Shown here: positions 56,607 through 64,000 of the stretch, one piece after another
How the letters are laid out: each line of letters begins with the position of its first letter
Numbering within the stretch: position 1 is the stretch's first letter
Source: Thermoplasmatota archaeon
Lineage (GTDB): Archaea > Thermoplasmatota > Thermoplasmata > Thermoplasmatales > Thermoplasmataceae
Assembly (NCBI GenBank): GCA_023487205.1
Contig: JAMDBT010000051.1
Span: 1 to 64,000 of the forward strand
DNA length: 64,000 nucleotides
Direction of reading: 5' to 3'
The notes under the pieces: model-generated
Database searches by the model: none
What the model was told of the DNA's origin: nothing
Seen by the model: the letters and a program-made list of their open reading frames with translations, nothing else
Position numbers and translations under genes: made by a program

Positions 56607-56630
56607 TACACTTAGAATTCCTGAATCGCA

Positions 56631-57674
56631 TCAGTGGCGAGTTATCTTGACTCCTTCCCTGGACAGTGCGCCAAACACCTGATCTGTTTGCCTCTGGTCA
56701 AACCCAATGGTCTCAGGGGGTGTAAAGCCCCTGAACTCCGGATCCCCGCTCTTTAGACTGGCCACGATTGCAGCAGTATGGCCTGTGAGTCTTGACATAG
56801 ACGTAATACCGCCGGAGGCGCAGTCCCTGAGCTCGAATGAATGCACTCCGCCGTTGAACGAGGTCACGTCCAGAATTGTTCTATCCTCCGGGTCCTTGAA
56901 TCCGGAAAAGACGCTCTCCGTAACGAACCTGGCTGAACCTGGTCCGCTTCCATTGAAGAAGCCCATGTCACGGAGAAGTTTCATTCGGTCCAGGTGACCT
57001 TTGTATCTCAAGGTCACTTCAAACAATTCCGGTACTTTTATTGTCTGCAGCAAAGTCCTGAGCCCGTCAGAATAGAATCCCTCAAATTCAGGAAAATCAG
57101 AAGTCTGGTAGGGGATTCTTTCCTCCAGCGGGTCCACTTCCGTGACCCTGCCGTTCCTCACTATTTTTGCCGGTCGGATGTACTCGTCTATGAGACCCTC
57201 GACACTCCAAGTGACGCTATGAAGAAAAGGTTCCCTCGGACTTGCAGGCAATCCTCCCACGTAAATCCCGATCCTATTGCTCCTGTACCTGGAAAATAGA
57301 TTCCCCACCATGATGTTTGAGAGTCCCGGTGCAAACCCGCAGTCCGGCATATATGCTGCTTCTCCCGTTGCGAAGTGTGCGAGCTGGAACGGGTCTTCAT
57401 TATAGAAAGACACGTCCACCACCTTCTTTCCAGATTTCAGCAGTCTCCTGACGGTAAGTTCGGCTATGCTTCCCGGGAGTGAGACAACGAAGAAATTCGC
57501 CTTTGAGAGGATTTCCGGTGAATTCTCAATTGTTCCGGCAAACTTTTCACTTGTGTTTACATTTGAAAGAGCCCTTTCACTGGGATCCAGTACCCCGCAG
57601 GATGCCGTATCAGACAGTTTGTTGGCTATTTCGGAGCCAATGTTTCCAGCTCCTATTACAACGAAATCCAGCAT
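56631..57674 (-). CDS. Saccharopine dehydrogenase-like oxidoreductase
   Basis: The 347-residue protein has the Rossmann start VVIGAGNIGSEIANKL and an Lys9-type central domain with MPDCGFAPGLSNIM. Saccharopine reductases and related lysine or spermidine dehydrogenases share it; substrate is unknown. Alone on its strand. Confidence 0.8.
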   Translation of the reverse strand: MLDFVVIGAGNIGSEIANKLSDTASCGVLDPSERALSNVNTSEKFAGTIENSPEILSKANFFVVSLPGSIAELTVRRLLKSGKKVVDVSFYNEDPFQLAHFATGEAAYMPDCGFAPGLSNIMVGNLFSRYRSNRIGIYVGGLPASPREPFLHSVTWSVEGLIDEYIRPAKIVRNGRVTEVDPLEERIPYQTSDFPEFEGFYSDGLRTLLQTIKVPELFEVTLRYKGHLDRMKLLRDMGFFNGSGPGSARFVTESVFSGFKDPEDRTILDVTSFNGGVHSFELRDCASGGITSMSRLTGHTAAIVASLKSGDPEFRGFTPPETIGFDQRQTDQVFGALSREGVKITRH

Positions 57675-57750
57675 ATGGCGTGATCAGGACAGCGTATTGA
57701 ATAACTTTTCTTCTCCATCCTCAAGCGCAATGCCACGAATGGTTGGCAAT

Positions 57751-57795
57751 GGTTATATAGCGGTTGTGTATGTGCAGTTGTCAACTATTGGTTGA
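57751..57795 (+). promoter_or_regulatory. Promoter and palindrome of hsp20
   Basis: TATA-like ggttatatag (57751-57760) would start transcription near 57780. The perfect inverted repeat TCAAC-tattg-GTTGA (57781-57795) lies right at the start point, as an operator would. The leader then has gggtga (57799-57804) 4 nt before the ATG at 57809. The downstream ArsR-type gene is the natural candidate to bind it. Confidence 0.55.
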
Positions 57796-57808
57796 TATGG
57801 GTGAAAAC

Positions 57809-58360
57809 ATGGCAAGAAGGAGAGACAGGGATTTTGATGACTGGAGGAGAGACTTTTTCGACGACATCTTTGAAGACTTCGACGATGAGATCAAGCGCAT
57901 GAATGAAAGGATGTACCGCATATTCGAGGATATGAAGAAACACGAAGGGGATTCCCAGGGAGAGCCCTACGTTTACGGATTTACATACAGGCTTGGCCCG
58001 GACGGAAAGCCTTCATTCCAGGAATTCGGGAACGTCCTTCCGCACACCGGCAGGCTGCCTGCAGGCGAAGAGTATGGAATCAGGGAGCCGATAACGGACC
58101 TTACCGAGGACAAGGAGAACGTTTACGTAACTTTCGAGTTGCCCGGAGTTTCCAAGGACAAGATTGACCTGAAGGTCGACGATAAAATGCTCACCATAGA
58201 CGTGAACGAGGATTCAAGAAAATACCACAAGGAGGTGCCATTCCAGAGCGAGGTGAATCCCGACTCAGTCTCCGCAAAATTCGTCAACGGAATCCTGGAC
58301 ATAACTCTCAAGAAGAAGAAAGAGACTGGAAGAGCCGGCAAGAAGGTTTCCATTCAGTGA
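57809..58360 (+). CDS. hsp20: Small heat shock protein (Hsp20)
   Basis: The 183-residue protein (from ATG 57809) has a charged N-terminus rich in Asp and Arg, and the alpha-crystallin domain from about residue 85, with YVTFELPGVSKDKIDLK and AKFVNGILDITLKKK. It forms oligomers that hold unfolded proteins. Earlier ATGs (57764, 57797) are open, but the ribosome site favours this one. Confidence 0.87.
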   Translation: MARRRDRDFDDWRRDFFDDIFEDFDDEIKRMNERMYRIFEDMKKHEGDSQGEPYVYGFTYRLGPDGKPSFQEFGNVLPHTGRLPAGEEYGIREPITDLTEDKENVYVTFELPGVSKDKIDLKVDDKMLTIDVNEDSRKYHKEVPFQSEVNPDSVSAKFVNGILDITLKKKKETGRAGKKVSIQ

Positions 58361-58375
58361 CGGGAGCGAAAGTCC

Positions 58376-58969
58376 ATGGATGACTCCGTGGACTCCCTTA
58401 TTTCTGCTTTGGAGAACGAGACAAGAAGAGAGATACTCCGCAGGCTCACAATCGAGCAAACCTATGCATTTGAAATCAGCAGATTTCTGGGAGTTTCCCA
58501 GCAAGCTATAAATAAGCAGCTCAGCTTCCTTGAGAACGCCCGCCTGATTGCTTCTGTTGGCGTGGTGCCCAGCATAATAGGAGCACCCAGGAAGATCTAC
58601 AAGCCCACTGGTTTTTCGACAGTGATCATCGACTATTCGAGAAACTTCCTGGATACCAGGAGTATTCCGCTCGAGTTTCCGGACACTGACGTTAACGCAT
58701 CAGGCAATAAGGATTCCGGAGGGCTGATCAGAGACCTGAAATCAGTGAATGCCGCGATCGAAGACCTGATGAAGGAGAGAACCGGACTTGTGAGAAAGAA
58801 AGATGCGATACTGGAAGTGTTGAGGAAGAGGGTTCTTTCCGGGCCGACTGACAGGCTCAGCAGAGATATCATAGAGAAGTACCTGCAGGTCCTGGACGAG
58901 TCTGCGGTGGCGGAAAAACTTGGCGTTCCGGAGAACATAGTGAGATACGTAATTGAAAACTACTTTTAG
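58376..58969 (+). CDS. ArsR-type regulator linked to hsp20
   Basis: The 197-residue protein has an N-terminal winged helix (LISALENETRREILRRLTIEQTYAFEISRFLGVSQQAINKQLSFLENARLIAS) and a long helical C-terminal half. Right after hsp20 in the same direction (15 bp), as in some archaeal heat-shock repressor pairs. It may repress hsp20 through the palindrome; this is inference. Confidence 0.72.
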   Translation: MDDSVDSLISALENETRREILRRLTIEQTYAFEISRFLGVSQQAINKQLSFLENARLIASVGVVPSIIGAPRKIYKPTGFSTVIIDYSRNFLDTRSIPLEFPDTDVNASGNKDSGGLIRDLKSVNAAIEDLMKERTGLVRKKDAILEVLRKRVLSGPTDRLSRDIIEKYLQVLDESAVAEKLGVPENIVRYVIENYF

Positions 58970-58996
58970 GCACGAGTGCTCCAGAATTGCATAGAA

Positions 58997-59878
58997 ATGA
59001 AACTGGCCTATTTCGGTCATGTCAACATAGACCGCATACTTACAGTTAACAGGATTCCCTCCGAGGGATCACAGCCAGTTGTGGCAACCAGTGAAGTGTT
59101 CGGCGGGACAGCCGGAAATTTTGCAATAGTGGCGGCGAAGCTTGGTCTGGCGTTCGACCTTTATTCGGCGGTCTCTACCGGTACACATGGGAAATTTATT
59201 TCCTACCTTGAGAGCCTTGGCGTGGACCCCAAGTTCCTGTCCGTAACCGACGGCTACGGTCCGGTTTGCACCATTGTTTCGGACGGGAGAGAACAGATCG
59301 CTCTTATGGACCAGGGTCCCATGCTGTCATGGACTCCGTCCAGTTCTTTCCGCTTTGGCAACGAATATGACTGGGTCCACTTTTCAACAGGACCTCCTGA
59401 CGAATACCTCAAGATTGCCCAAAAACTCGCAGGAAAGACACGAATCGCATTTGATCCTGGGCAGGAAGTCCATTACAGGTATGACAGGAAACAGGTCAGC
59501 GATTTCCTGGAACTGAGCGACCTTGTTCTCTGCAACAGATCTGAACTATCAAAGATGTCCTCTATTCTCGGCGTTCACGAGGACAGAATACTTGACAGTT
59601 TGCCGGACACCATTGTTACTTCCGGTGAGCGGGGTGTGGACTTCAAGATCTCTGGAAAAATAGGGCATATGAATTCTGTACCTGTGACGAAGGTTGCCGA
59701 TACTGTAGGCGCAGGAGACGCATTCAGGGCAGGTTTCTATTTCGGACTGGCGGCTGGAAAGGAAATCATGCAGTCTATCAACATCGGCCAGATGGTTGCT
59801 TCCACGGTGATCGCCCAATCGCCTACCGGATTCGATCCTTCTATCCTGTTTAAAAGACCGGAATTTTCTTCACCCTAA
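58997..59878 (+). CDS. PfkB-family carbohydrate kinase
   Basis: The 293-residue protein (ATG 58997) has the PfkB signatures: GGTAGNFAIVAAKLG near the start and DTVGAGDAFRAGFYFGLA near the end, with the catalytic Asp. Ribokinase, fructokinase or ADP-type kinases are possible; substrate unknown. Follows the regulator gene by 27 bp. Confidence 0.82.
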   Translation: MKLAYFGHVNIDRILTVNRIPSEGSQPVVATSEVFGGTAGNFAIVAAKLGLAFDLYSAVSTGTHGKFISYLESLGVDPKFLSVTDGYGPVCTIVSDGREQIALMDQGPMLSWTPSSSFRFGNEYDWVHFSTGPPDEYLKIAQKLAGKTRIAFDPGQEVHYRYDRKQVSDFLELSDLVLCNRSELSKMSSILGVHEDRILDSLPDTIVTSGERGVDFKISGKIGHMNSVPVTKVADTVGAGDAFRAGFYFGLAAGKEIMQSINIGQMVASTVIAQSPTGFDPSILFKRPEFSSP

Positions 59879-59920
59879 ACCATTTAGGTCAACAGTGGTC
59901 AGAGTAGAGATGTTGACTCC

Positions 59921-60118
59921 TTATCCGTGCGCGGCCAGCCTCTCCAGAGGACCTATGATCATTGAAAGGCAGAACAGCAGGAATCCCAGGCCCACAGACC
60001 ACTCGTAATCCAGGATAGTAAGGACGTTGTAGTAGTGGATCAGGATTCCCGGAGCCATCATCATTATTGAACCTAGGAAGAATATTGGATATTTCACTCT
60101 ATCAGCAATGCCGCTCAT
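59921..60118 (-). CDS. Small subunit of the succinate dehydrogenase anchor (probable)
   Basis: The 65-residue protein with two TM helices follows the SdhC-like gene in the same operon (10 bp gap). It resembles the small fourth subunit of archaeal succinate dehydrogenases, but there is no sequence signature. Role inferred from operon position. Confidence 0.55.
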   Translation of the reverse strand: MSGIADRVKYPIFFLGSIMMMAPGILIHYYNVLTILDYEWSVGLGFLLFCLSMIIGPLERLAAHG

Positions 60119-60128
60119 TTTTTCACAC

Positions 60129-60854
60129 TCATATCGGAATCTGGAATACTGGATTTATCGGAAAGCCTGCCATCAGTGCTCTTATGTAAATGTCAACGCC
60201 TATTACAATCACAAGACTGATGAATGCAAATTGCTCGTGGAACCTGTTCAATGCAGACTGGCCCAAATAGAATTTCTTCCGTGTATTGGGCGCCAGGGTG
60301 CAACTGTAGCACTCAACGTTTCCGCCGGTCAGGTGCCTGAACGCATGGCAGGACACCGTCCAGAGCGTGAGCGTAATGGTGTTCAGTATAATCAGGAAGC
60401 TGCCGACCCCGAACTGGAAATATCCGCCGACCCAGAACATCGATTGATACGAGTCCCAGTAGAACCACGGAAGTATGATTAATCCGACGTACAGAAAGTA
60501 CCTGTGGTAATTATTCAGTGCGAAGAGTGTTCTCTCCCCGCTGTACTTTCTACCGTCCGGCTCGCCTCTTGCATCTGCCCTGCAGGAGAGAGGGTGCCTG
60601 AATACGTTTCTATAATAGTCTTTCCTGTAGGCATAACAGGTTATTCTGAAAAGGGCAATCAGCGGTATCACCAGTACGGTTGGTGAATAAAAGGGATCTG
60701 TGAGCCCCTGATACTCTGACATCACAGGATTCAGGAAAAGGACTGCTCCAGCCATCAGTATGATGATTACAAACGACCAGAGCCTCCAGTTAAGCTCAAA
60801 CAATTCGGGCACTGCAAACCTATGTTCTTTCTTGGTTTCCGTCATATCTACCAT
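60129..60854 (-). CDS. sdhC: Succinate dehydrogenase membrane anchor subunit
   Basis: The 241-residue protein has five or six hydrophobic segments and several His in or near them (NNYHRYF, CHAFRHLTGG, RFHEQF), candidates for haem ligands, and a CYSC pair. It overlaps sdhB by 7 bp. It anchors the complex and links it to the quinone pool. Confidence 0.72.
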   Translation of the reverse strand: MVDMTETKKEHRFAVPELFELNWRLWSFVIIILMAGAVLFLNPVMSEYQGLTDPFYSPTVLVIPLIALFRITCYAYRKDYYRNVFRHPLSCRADARGEPDGRKYSGERTLFALNNYHRYFLYVGLIILPWFYWDSYQSMFWVGGYFQFGVGSFLIILNTITLTLWTVSCHAFRHLTGGNVECYSCTLAPNTRKKFYLGQSALNRFHEQFAFISLVIVIGVDIYIRALMAGFPINPVFQIPI

Positions 60855-61597
60855 TTCCTCCTCTTTACAGCCTTGACCAGCAGCCCGATCGGGTCGTACA
60901 CGTGATCCACGATTCTCTCCTTCTCCGGTATTATGGCATTGTCAGTGATCTTTATCTCTTCCGGGCAGACTTCCTGGCAGCATTTCGTAATATCGCAGAA
61001 TCCGAGGCCGCCCTGCTTATAGAGCACCTCAGACCTGTCAATGCAGTCGGCTGGATGCAAGTCCAGGGCTGCGATCTTGACTACGTGCTTTGGACCGTAG
61101 TAATCAGAATGATGCTCCCTCACTACGTGGCATACATCCTGGCAAAGGAAACACTCTATGCAGGTCCTGAATTCTTTCGACCTGGTGATGTCGATTTGCT
61201 GGATTGTATAGGGGCTATGCATTTCTGGTGACGGAGTGAATGGGGGGATCTTCTTGGCGATCTCGTAGTTGTGGGAAACATCAGTGACGAGATCCTTCAC
61301 CACAGGATATGCCCTCATGGGCTCAATCTTGATATTTTCCCCAAGATCGTCCACCCTTGTCTTGCACATGAGCCTGGGTTTACCGTTGATCTCTGCAGAA
61401 CACGATCCACAACGGGCAGCCTTGCAATTCCACCTCACTGCCAGGGTCGGATCGGAATTGTTCTCAACATAGTGCACGGCATCCAGAACGACCATACCTT
61501 CTTCGTATGGAACCTCAAACTGATCATACCTGACAGGAACGCCTGCCGAAGGTTCGGACCTCTGTATTGAAAGCTTCACTTTCTCCAAATCCTTCAC
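60848..61597 (-). CDS. sdhB: Succinate dehydrogenase iron-sulfur subunit
   Basis: The 249-residue protein has the [2Fe-2S] site with C58, C63, C66, C78 (NCKAARCGSC...C), and C-terminal clusters CIECFLCQDVC and CCQEVC for the [4Fe-4S] and [3Fe-4S] centres. It passes electrons from SdhA to the membrane subunit. Overlaps sdhA by 4 bp. Confidence 0.9.
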   Translation of the reverse strand: MKDLEKVKLSIQRSEPSAGVPVRYDQFEVPYEEGMVVLDAVHYVENNSDPTLAVRWNCKAARCGSCSAEINGKPRLMCKTRVDDLGENIKIEPMRAYPVVKDLVTDVSHNYEIAKKIPPFTPSPEMHSPYTIQQIDITRSKEFRTCIECFLCQDVCHVVREHHSDYYGPKHVVKIAALDLHPADCIDRSEVLYKQGGLGFCDITKCCQEVCPEEIKITDNAIIPEKERIVDHVYDPIGLLVKAVKRRKW

Positions 61598-63315
61598 CTC
61601 GCCTTCTGAATGTTGACTATCATTCCCTCAGGCGGCTCTTCTGACGGCGAGAATGTCATCTCGAATGTGTCTCCTGACGAGGTGAATACGATGTTCTTCT
61701 TCCACTCATCCTTCGTCTCCGGGAAATCCGATCTTGTGTGGGCCCCACGGCTCTCCTTCCTCTCGTTGGCCCCAGTAACCAGCAACTCCGCGTTCGAAAG
61801 CATGTTCTGAAGCTCAAGACAAGCCATGAGACCCGGATTGAATCTCAACCCTCCAGTCACTCCCACAGCCTTGGCCTTCTCCTTCAGGTCCCTTATTGTT
61901 CCCAGTTCGTCCTGCAGATCCTTTCCGTTTCGTATAATCCCGACCCTCTTGGACATGGACTCCCTGAGTTCGTTAATAATTGGATAAGGATTTTCGGGAT
62001 TCTTCTTGTTAAGGAATCCCATTACTCTTGAAATTTCGTCCTCAATTTCCTTATCATCGATTGGTTCAACCGAGTTTTGCTTGGAGTATTCAGCAGCAAA
62101 CTTGCCCGCCCTCCGGCCAAACACCAGAAGGTCTGAAAGTGAGTTTCCTCCCAGCCTGTTTGCACCATGGAGACCACAAGCCGCCTCTCCCGCGGCGAAA
62201 AGTCCCTCAACATTAGTCATGGTGGTTTCCGGATTCACGCGGATTCCCCCCATGTGGTAATGTGTCGTGGGTGCAACTTCCATTTTCTCCTTCGTTATGT
62301 CTATCCCTGCGAATTCCTTGTATTGCATATACATGCTGGGGAGCTTTTCGAGAATGAACTTGGCTCCCTTGTGGGATATATCCAGGTATACACCTCCATG
62401 CTCCGTTCCCCTGCCCTCTACGATTTCCTTGTAATTGCTCCTTGCGACCACGTCTCTGGCGTCCAGTTCTTTCTTAACCGGGGAGTATTTTAACATGAAT
62501 CTCTCGCCTTTATTGTTAAGTAATATTCCTCCCTCACCACGTACCCCCTCGGTAACCAGAATACCGCGCACGCTGGGAGGCCATACCATGCCAGTAGGGT
62601 GAAACTGGACCATTTCCATGTCCATCAGTGAGGCCCCTGCACGGAATGCCATTGCAAGTCCGTCTCCAGTCGATTCCCACGAGTTTGAAGTAACCTTGAA
62701 AAGCCTTCCAACTCCTCCGGAAGCGATGATCACTGCCTTGCTTCGGAAGACATAGAATTTTCCCTCACGAATGCTAAATCCAAAGGCTCCGCTGATTCTT
62801 CCATTGTTAACCAGAATCTTGGTAATCACAAACTCGTCCATCACCTTGGCGTCGGTGTGAATAACCTTGTCCTGAAGTGTCCTGATCATCTCCAGCCCCG
62901 TCTTGTCACCGACGTGGGCAAGTCTCCTGTAGCTGTGTGCCCCAAACGCCCTCTGGTTTATTTTTCCATCCGGGGTCCTGTCGAACATTGCCCCGTACCG
63001 TTCAAGTTCGAGCACCCTCTCTGGAGCTTCCTTTGCGAAAATTTCCACCGTCTTCCAGTTGCTGAGTTTTACCCCTTCATCATATGTATCAGTGAAATGT
63101 ACCTTCCAGTTATCCTGACTGTCAACATTTCCTATTGCGGCTGCCATTCCACCTTCGGCCATCACTGTATGAGCCTTCCCGAGCAGTGACTTGGACACGA
63201 TGGTGGTTTTGATCCCAGCCTCGGCCGATTCAATTGCGGCTCTAAGTCCTGCTCCCCCGGCCCCAATGATCAATAAATCAGTGTTGACGACACTATAATC
63301 GGTTTTTCCAGACAT
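61594..63315 (-). CDS. sdhA: Succinate dehydrogenase flavoprotein subunit
   Basis: The 573-residue protein has the FAD motif GAGGAGLRAA, the covalent-FAD His at H49 in KAHTVMAEGG, and the substrate loop RGEGGILLNNKGERFM. It oxidises succinate to fumarate. First gene of the operon; a TATA-like aatttataa (63341-63349) about 30 nt upstream gives a leaderless mRNA. Confidence 0.93.
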   Translation of the reverse strand: MSGKTDYSVVNTDLLIIGAGGAGLRAAIESAEAGIKTTIVSKSLLGKAHTVMAEGGMAAAIGNVDSQDNWKVHFTDTYDEGVKLSNWKTVEIFAKEAPERVLELERYGAMFDRTPDGKINQRAFGAHSYRRLAHVGDKTGLEMIRTLQDKVIHTDAKVMDEFVITKILVNNGRISGAFGFSIREGKFYVFRSKAVIIASGGVGRLFKVTSNSWESTGDGLAMAFRAGASLMDMEMVQFHPTGMVWPPSVRGILVTEGVRGEGGILLNNKGERFMLKYSPVKKELDARDVVARSNYKEIVEGRGTEHGGVYLDISHKGAKFILEKLPSMYMQYKEFAGIDITKEKMEVAPTTHYHMGGIRVNPETTMTNVEGLFAAGEAACGLHGANRLGGNSLSDLLVFGRRAGKFAAEYSKQNSVEPIDDKEIEDEISRVMGFLNKKNPENPYPIINELRESMSKRVGIIRNGKDLQDELGTIRDLKEKAKAVGVTGGLRFNPGLMACLELQNMLSNAELLVTGANERKESRGAHTRSDFPETKDEWKKNIVFTSSGDTFEMTFSPSEEPPEGMIVNIQKAR

Positions 63316-63340
63316 AGGGCTCGTTGGAATGATTAGACCA

Positions 63341-63349
63341 AATTTATAA
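63341..63349 (-). promoter_or_regulatory. TATA-like box of the sdh operon
   Basis: The minus-strand ttataaatt, centred 30 nt before the sdhA ATG, fits a near-leaderless promoter for the four-gene operon. Confidence 0.5.
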
Positions 63350-63459
63350 CTTTCGCCGAATTTTGCCTAATGCGGTGGAGGTCGTTACCGCCCCCATTCG
63401 ATACTCAGTTGACGCTTTTGAATTCCGAGCAGCAAAGGTACGGGAGAAGTGACGAGAGA

Positions 63460-64000
63460 TCACTCAAGAGGTTTGTCCTTCTCATCGGAAGATCTTTTGG
63501 TACCGGTCACGAAGGACTTGCTCTTCCGCAGGGCGGACGATATCTTCTCCTTCGTATTCCTGGATGCAAGCTTGGTCCAGTAGAGCCAGACGGCAATGAT
63601 CAGGAACGCAGCCAGAGAAACGTACTGGAATTGATCGAAGATTCCTACCACCGTTTGCCAGCCACTCCCCAGCGAGTAGCCCATATAAATCAGGACGGAA
63701 TCCCAGATTAGTGAACCAATGAATGTGTACAGGGAAAACTGTATCCTGTTCATCTTTGCAATTCCCGCAGGAATCGAAATGAAAGTCCTGAATACTGGAA
63801 CAAGTCTTGTCAGAAACACCGATATCTTCCCGTACTTCGTAAACCACGCGGTTGTCTTGTCGATGGCGGACTCGTCGAGAAGCAGGTACCGCCCCACCTT
63901 CTTTACAAAAGGTTTACCGCCAAAGTATCCAATGTGATATGCAATTAACGCACCTACGAGGTTTCCCACGGTACCTGCAAGAAGGAGGAGAACAAATGCA
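63460..64000 (-). CDS. DedA/VTT-family membrane protein (5' end beyond the window)
   Basis: The frame is open through the right edge (GTG 63969 is internal to the real protein). It has the DedA pattern: GNLVGALIAYHIGYFGGK, the F-x-x-R-x-x-P element FLTRLVPVFRTFISIPAGI and several TM helices, then a basic tail. Members are flippase-like or membrane homeostasis factors. The N-terminus is cut. Confidence 0.78.
   Translation of the reverse strand, partial: AFVLLLLAGTVGNLVGALIAYHIGYFGGKPFVKKVGRYLLLDESAIDKTTAWFTKYGKISVFLTRLVPVFRTFISIPAGIAKMNRIQFSLYTFIGSLIWDSVLIYMGYSLGSGWQTVVGIFDQFQYVSLAAFLIIAVWLYWTKLASRNTKEKISSALRKSKSFVTGTKRSSDEKDKPLE

Overview
The window looks like a chromosomal segment of a thermoacidophilic, wall-less euryarchaeon of the Thermoplasmatales. 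Archaeal markers are RadB, FEN1 with a C-terminal PIP box, SMC-ScpA, RpoL, prefoldin beta, the KEOPS subunit Pcc1, MptA, archaeal riboflavin synthase and RibL FAD synthase, TrmG10, a Trm56-HD fusion and a roughly 300-nt archaeal SRP RNA. Many genes have a TATA-like box about 23-34 nt before the start codon, so leaderless transcripts appear common, and TTG and GTG starts are frequent. Coding density is high and base composition is fairly even. No CRISPR array, rRNA operon or prophage was seen.

Layout. 0-3.5 kb is an accessory edge: a VapBC pair, a decayed TnpB end with its right-end hairpin, two or three membrane or secreted proteins (DUF929, DUF998), a 49-residue coiled-coil protein and a short IS200/IS605-derived element. 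3.5-8.4 kb holds a HAD phosphatase, RadB, a DHA2-type exporter with a MarR regulator, and FEN1. 8.4-14.7 kb (minus) carries TyrRS and an smc-scpA operon that ends in a membrane-anchored Cas4/RecB-like nuclease split into two overlapping frames. 15-18.5 kb has threonine synthase, OsmC and a sulfide:quinone-reductase-like flavoprotein with DUF1641. 18.5-23.6 kb has a zinc-ribbon membrane protein, two decayed genes, an amino-acid permease and a secreted lysozyme-like, SH3 and LysM protein. 23.6-29.3 kb has tRNA-Arg, pcc1, prefoldin, mptA, a compact ribB-ribL-ribC-ribH operon, a GNAT, an HD phosphohydrolase and the SRP RNA. 29.5-35.6 kb has a phosphatase, an MFS transporter, an exported penicillin-acylase-type hydrolase and an orphan protein. 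35.8-42.4 kb has tRNA-Arg, Elp3, a HisA-like protein, pyrD-pyrK and a large AAA/TPR protein. 42.6-46.5 kb has tRNA-Arg, an AbrB antitoxin with a frameshifted PIN toxin, an acyl-CoA synthetase and an SDR. 47-51 kb holds tRNA-Asn, RNA modification genes and RpoL. 51.3-60 kb holds an ABC-2 exporter behind an operator-like repeat, an exported phosphoesterase, a lipid kinase, Hsp20 with a regulator, and a PfkB kinase. 60-63.3 kb is the sdhABC(D) operon. The right edge is a truncated DedA-family gene.

How the genes work together. Clear pathway units are riboflavin/FAD synthesis (all four rib genes in one overlapping operon), electron entry to the quinone pool (SQR-like flavoprotein, PyrD/PyrK, succinate dehydrogenase), chromosome organisation (smc-scpA plus the nuclease), and tRNA modification (Elp3, Pcc1, TrmG10, Trm56). 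Decay is concentrated near tRNA genes and around 1, 3.3 and 19.5-20 kb. The observations most worth a second look are the nuclease split between its two membrane helices in the smc operon, the secreted muramidase-like protein in a lineage without a peptidoglycan wall, and the operator-like repeats at the ABC exporter and Hsp20 promoters.
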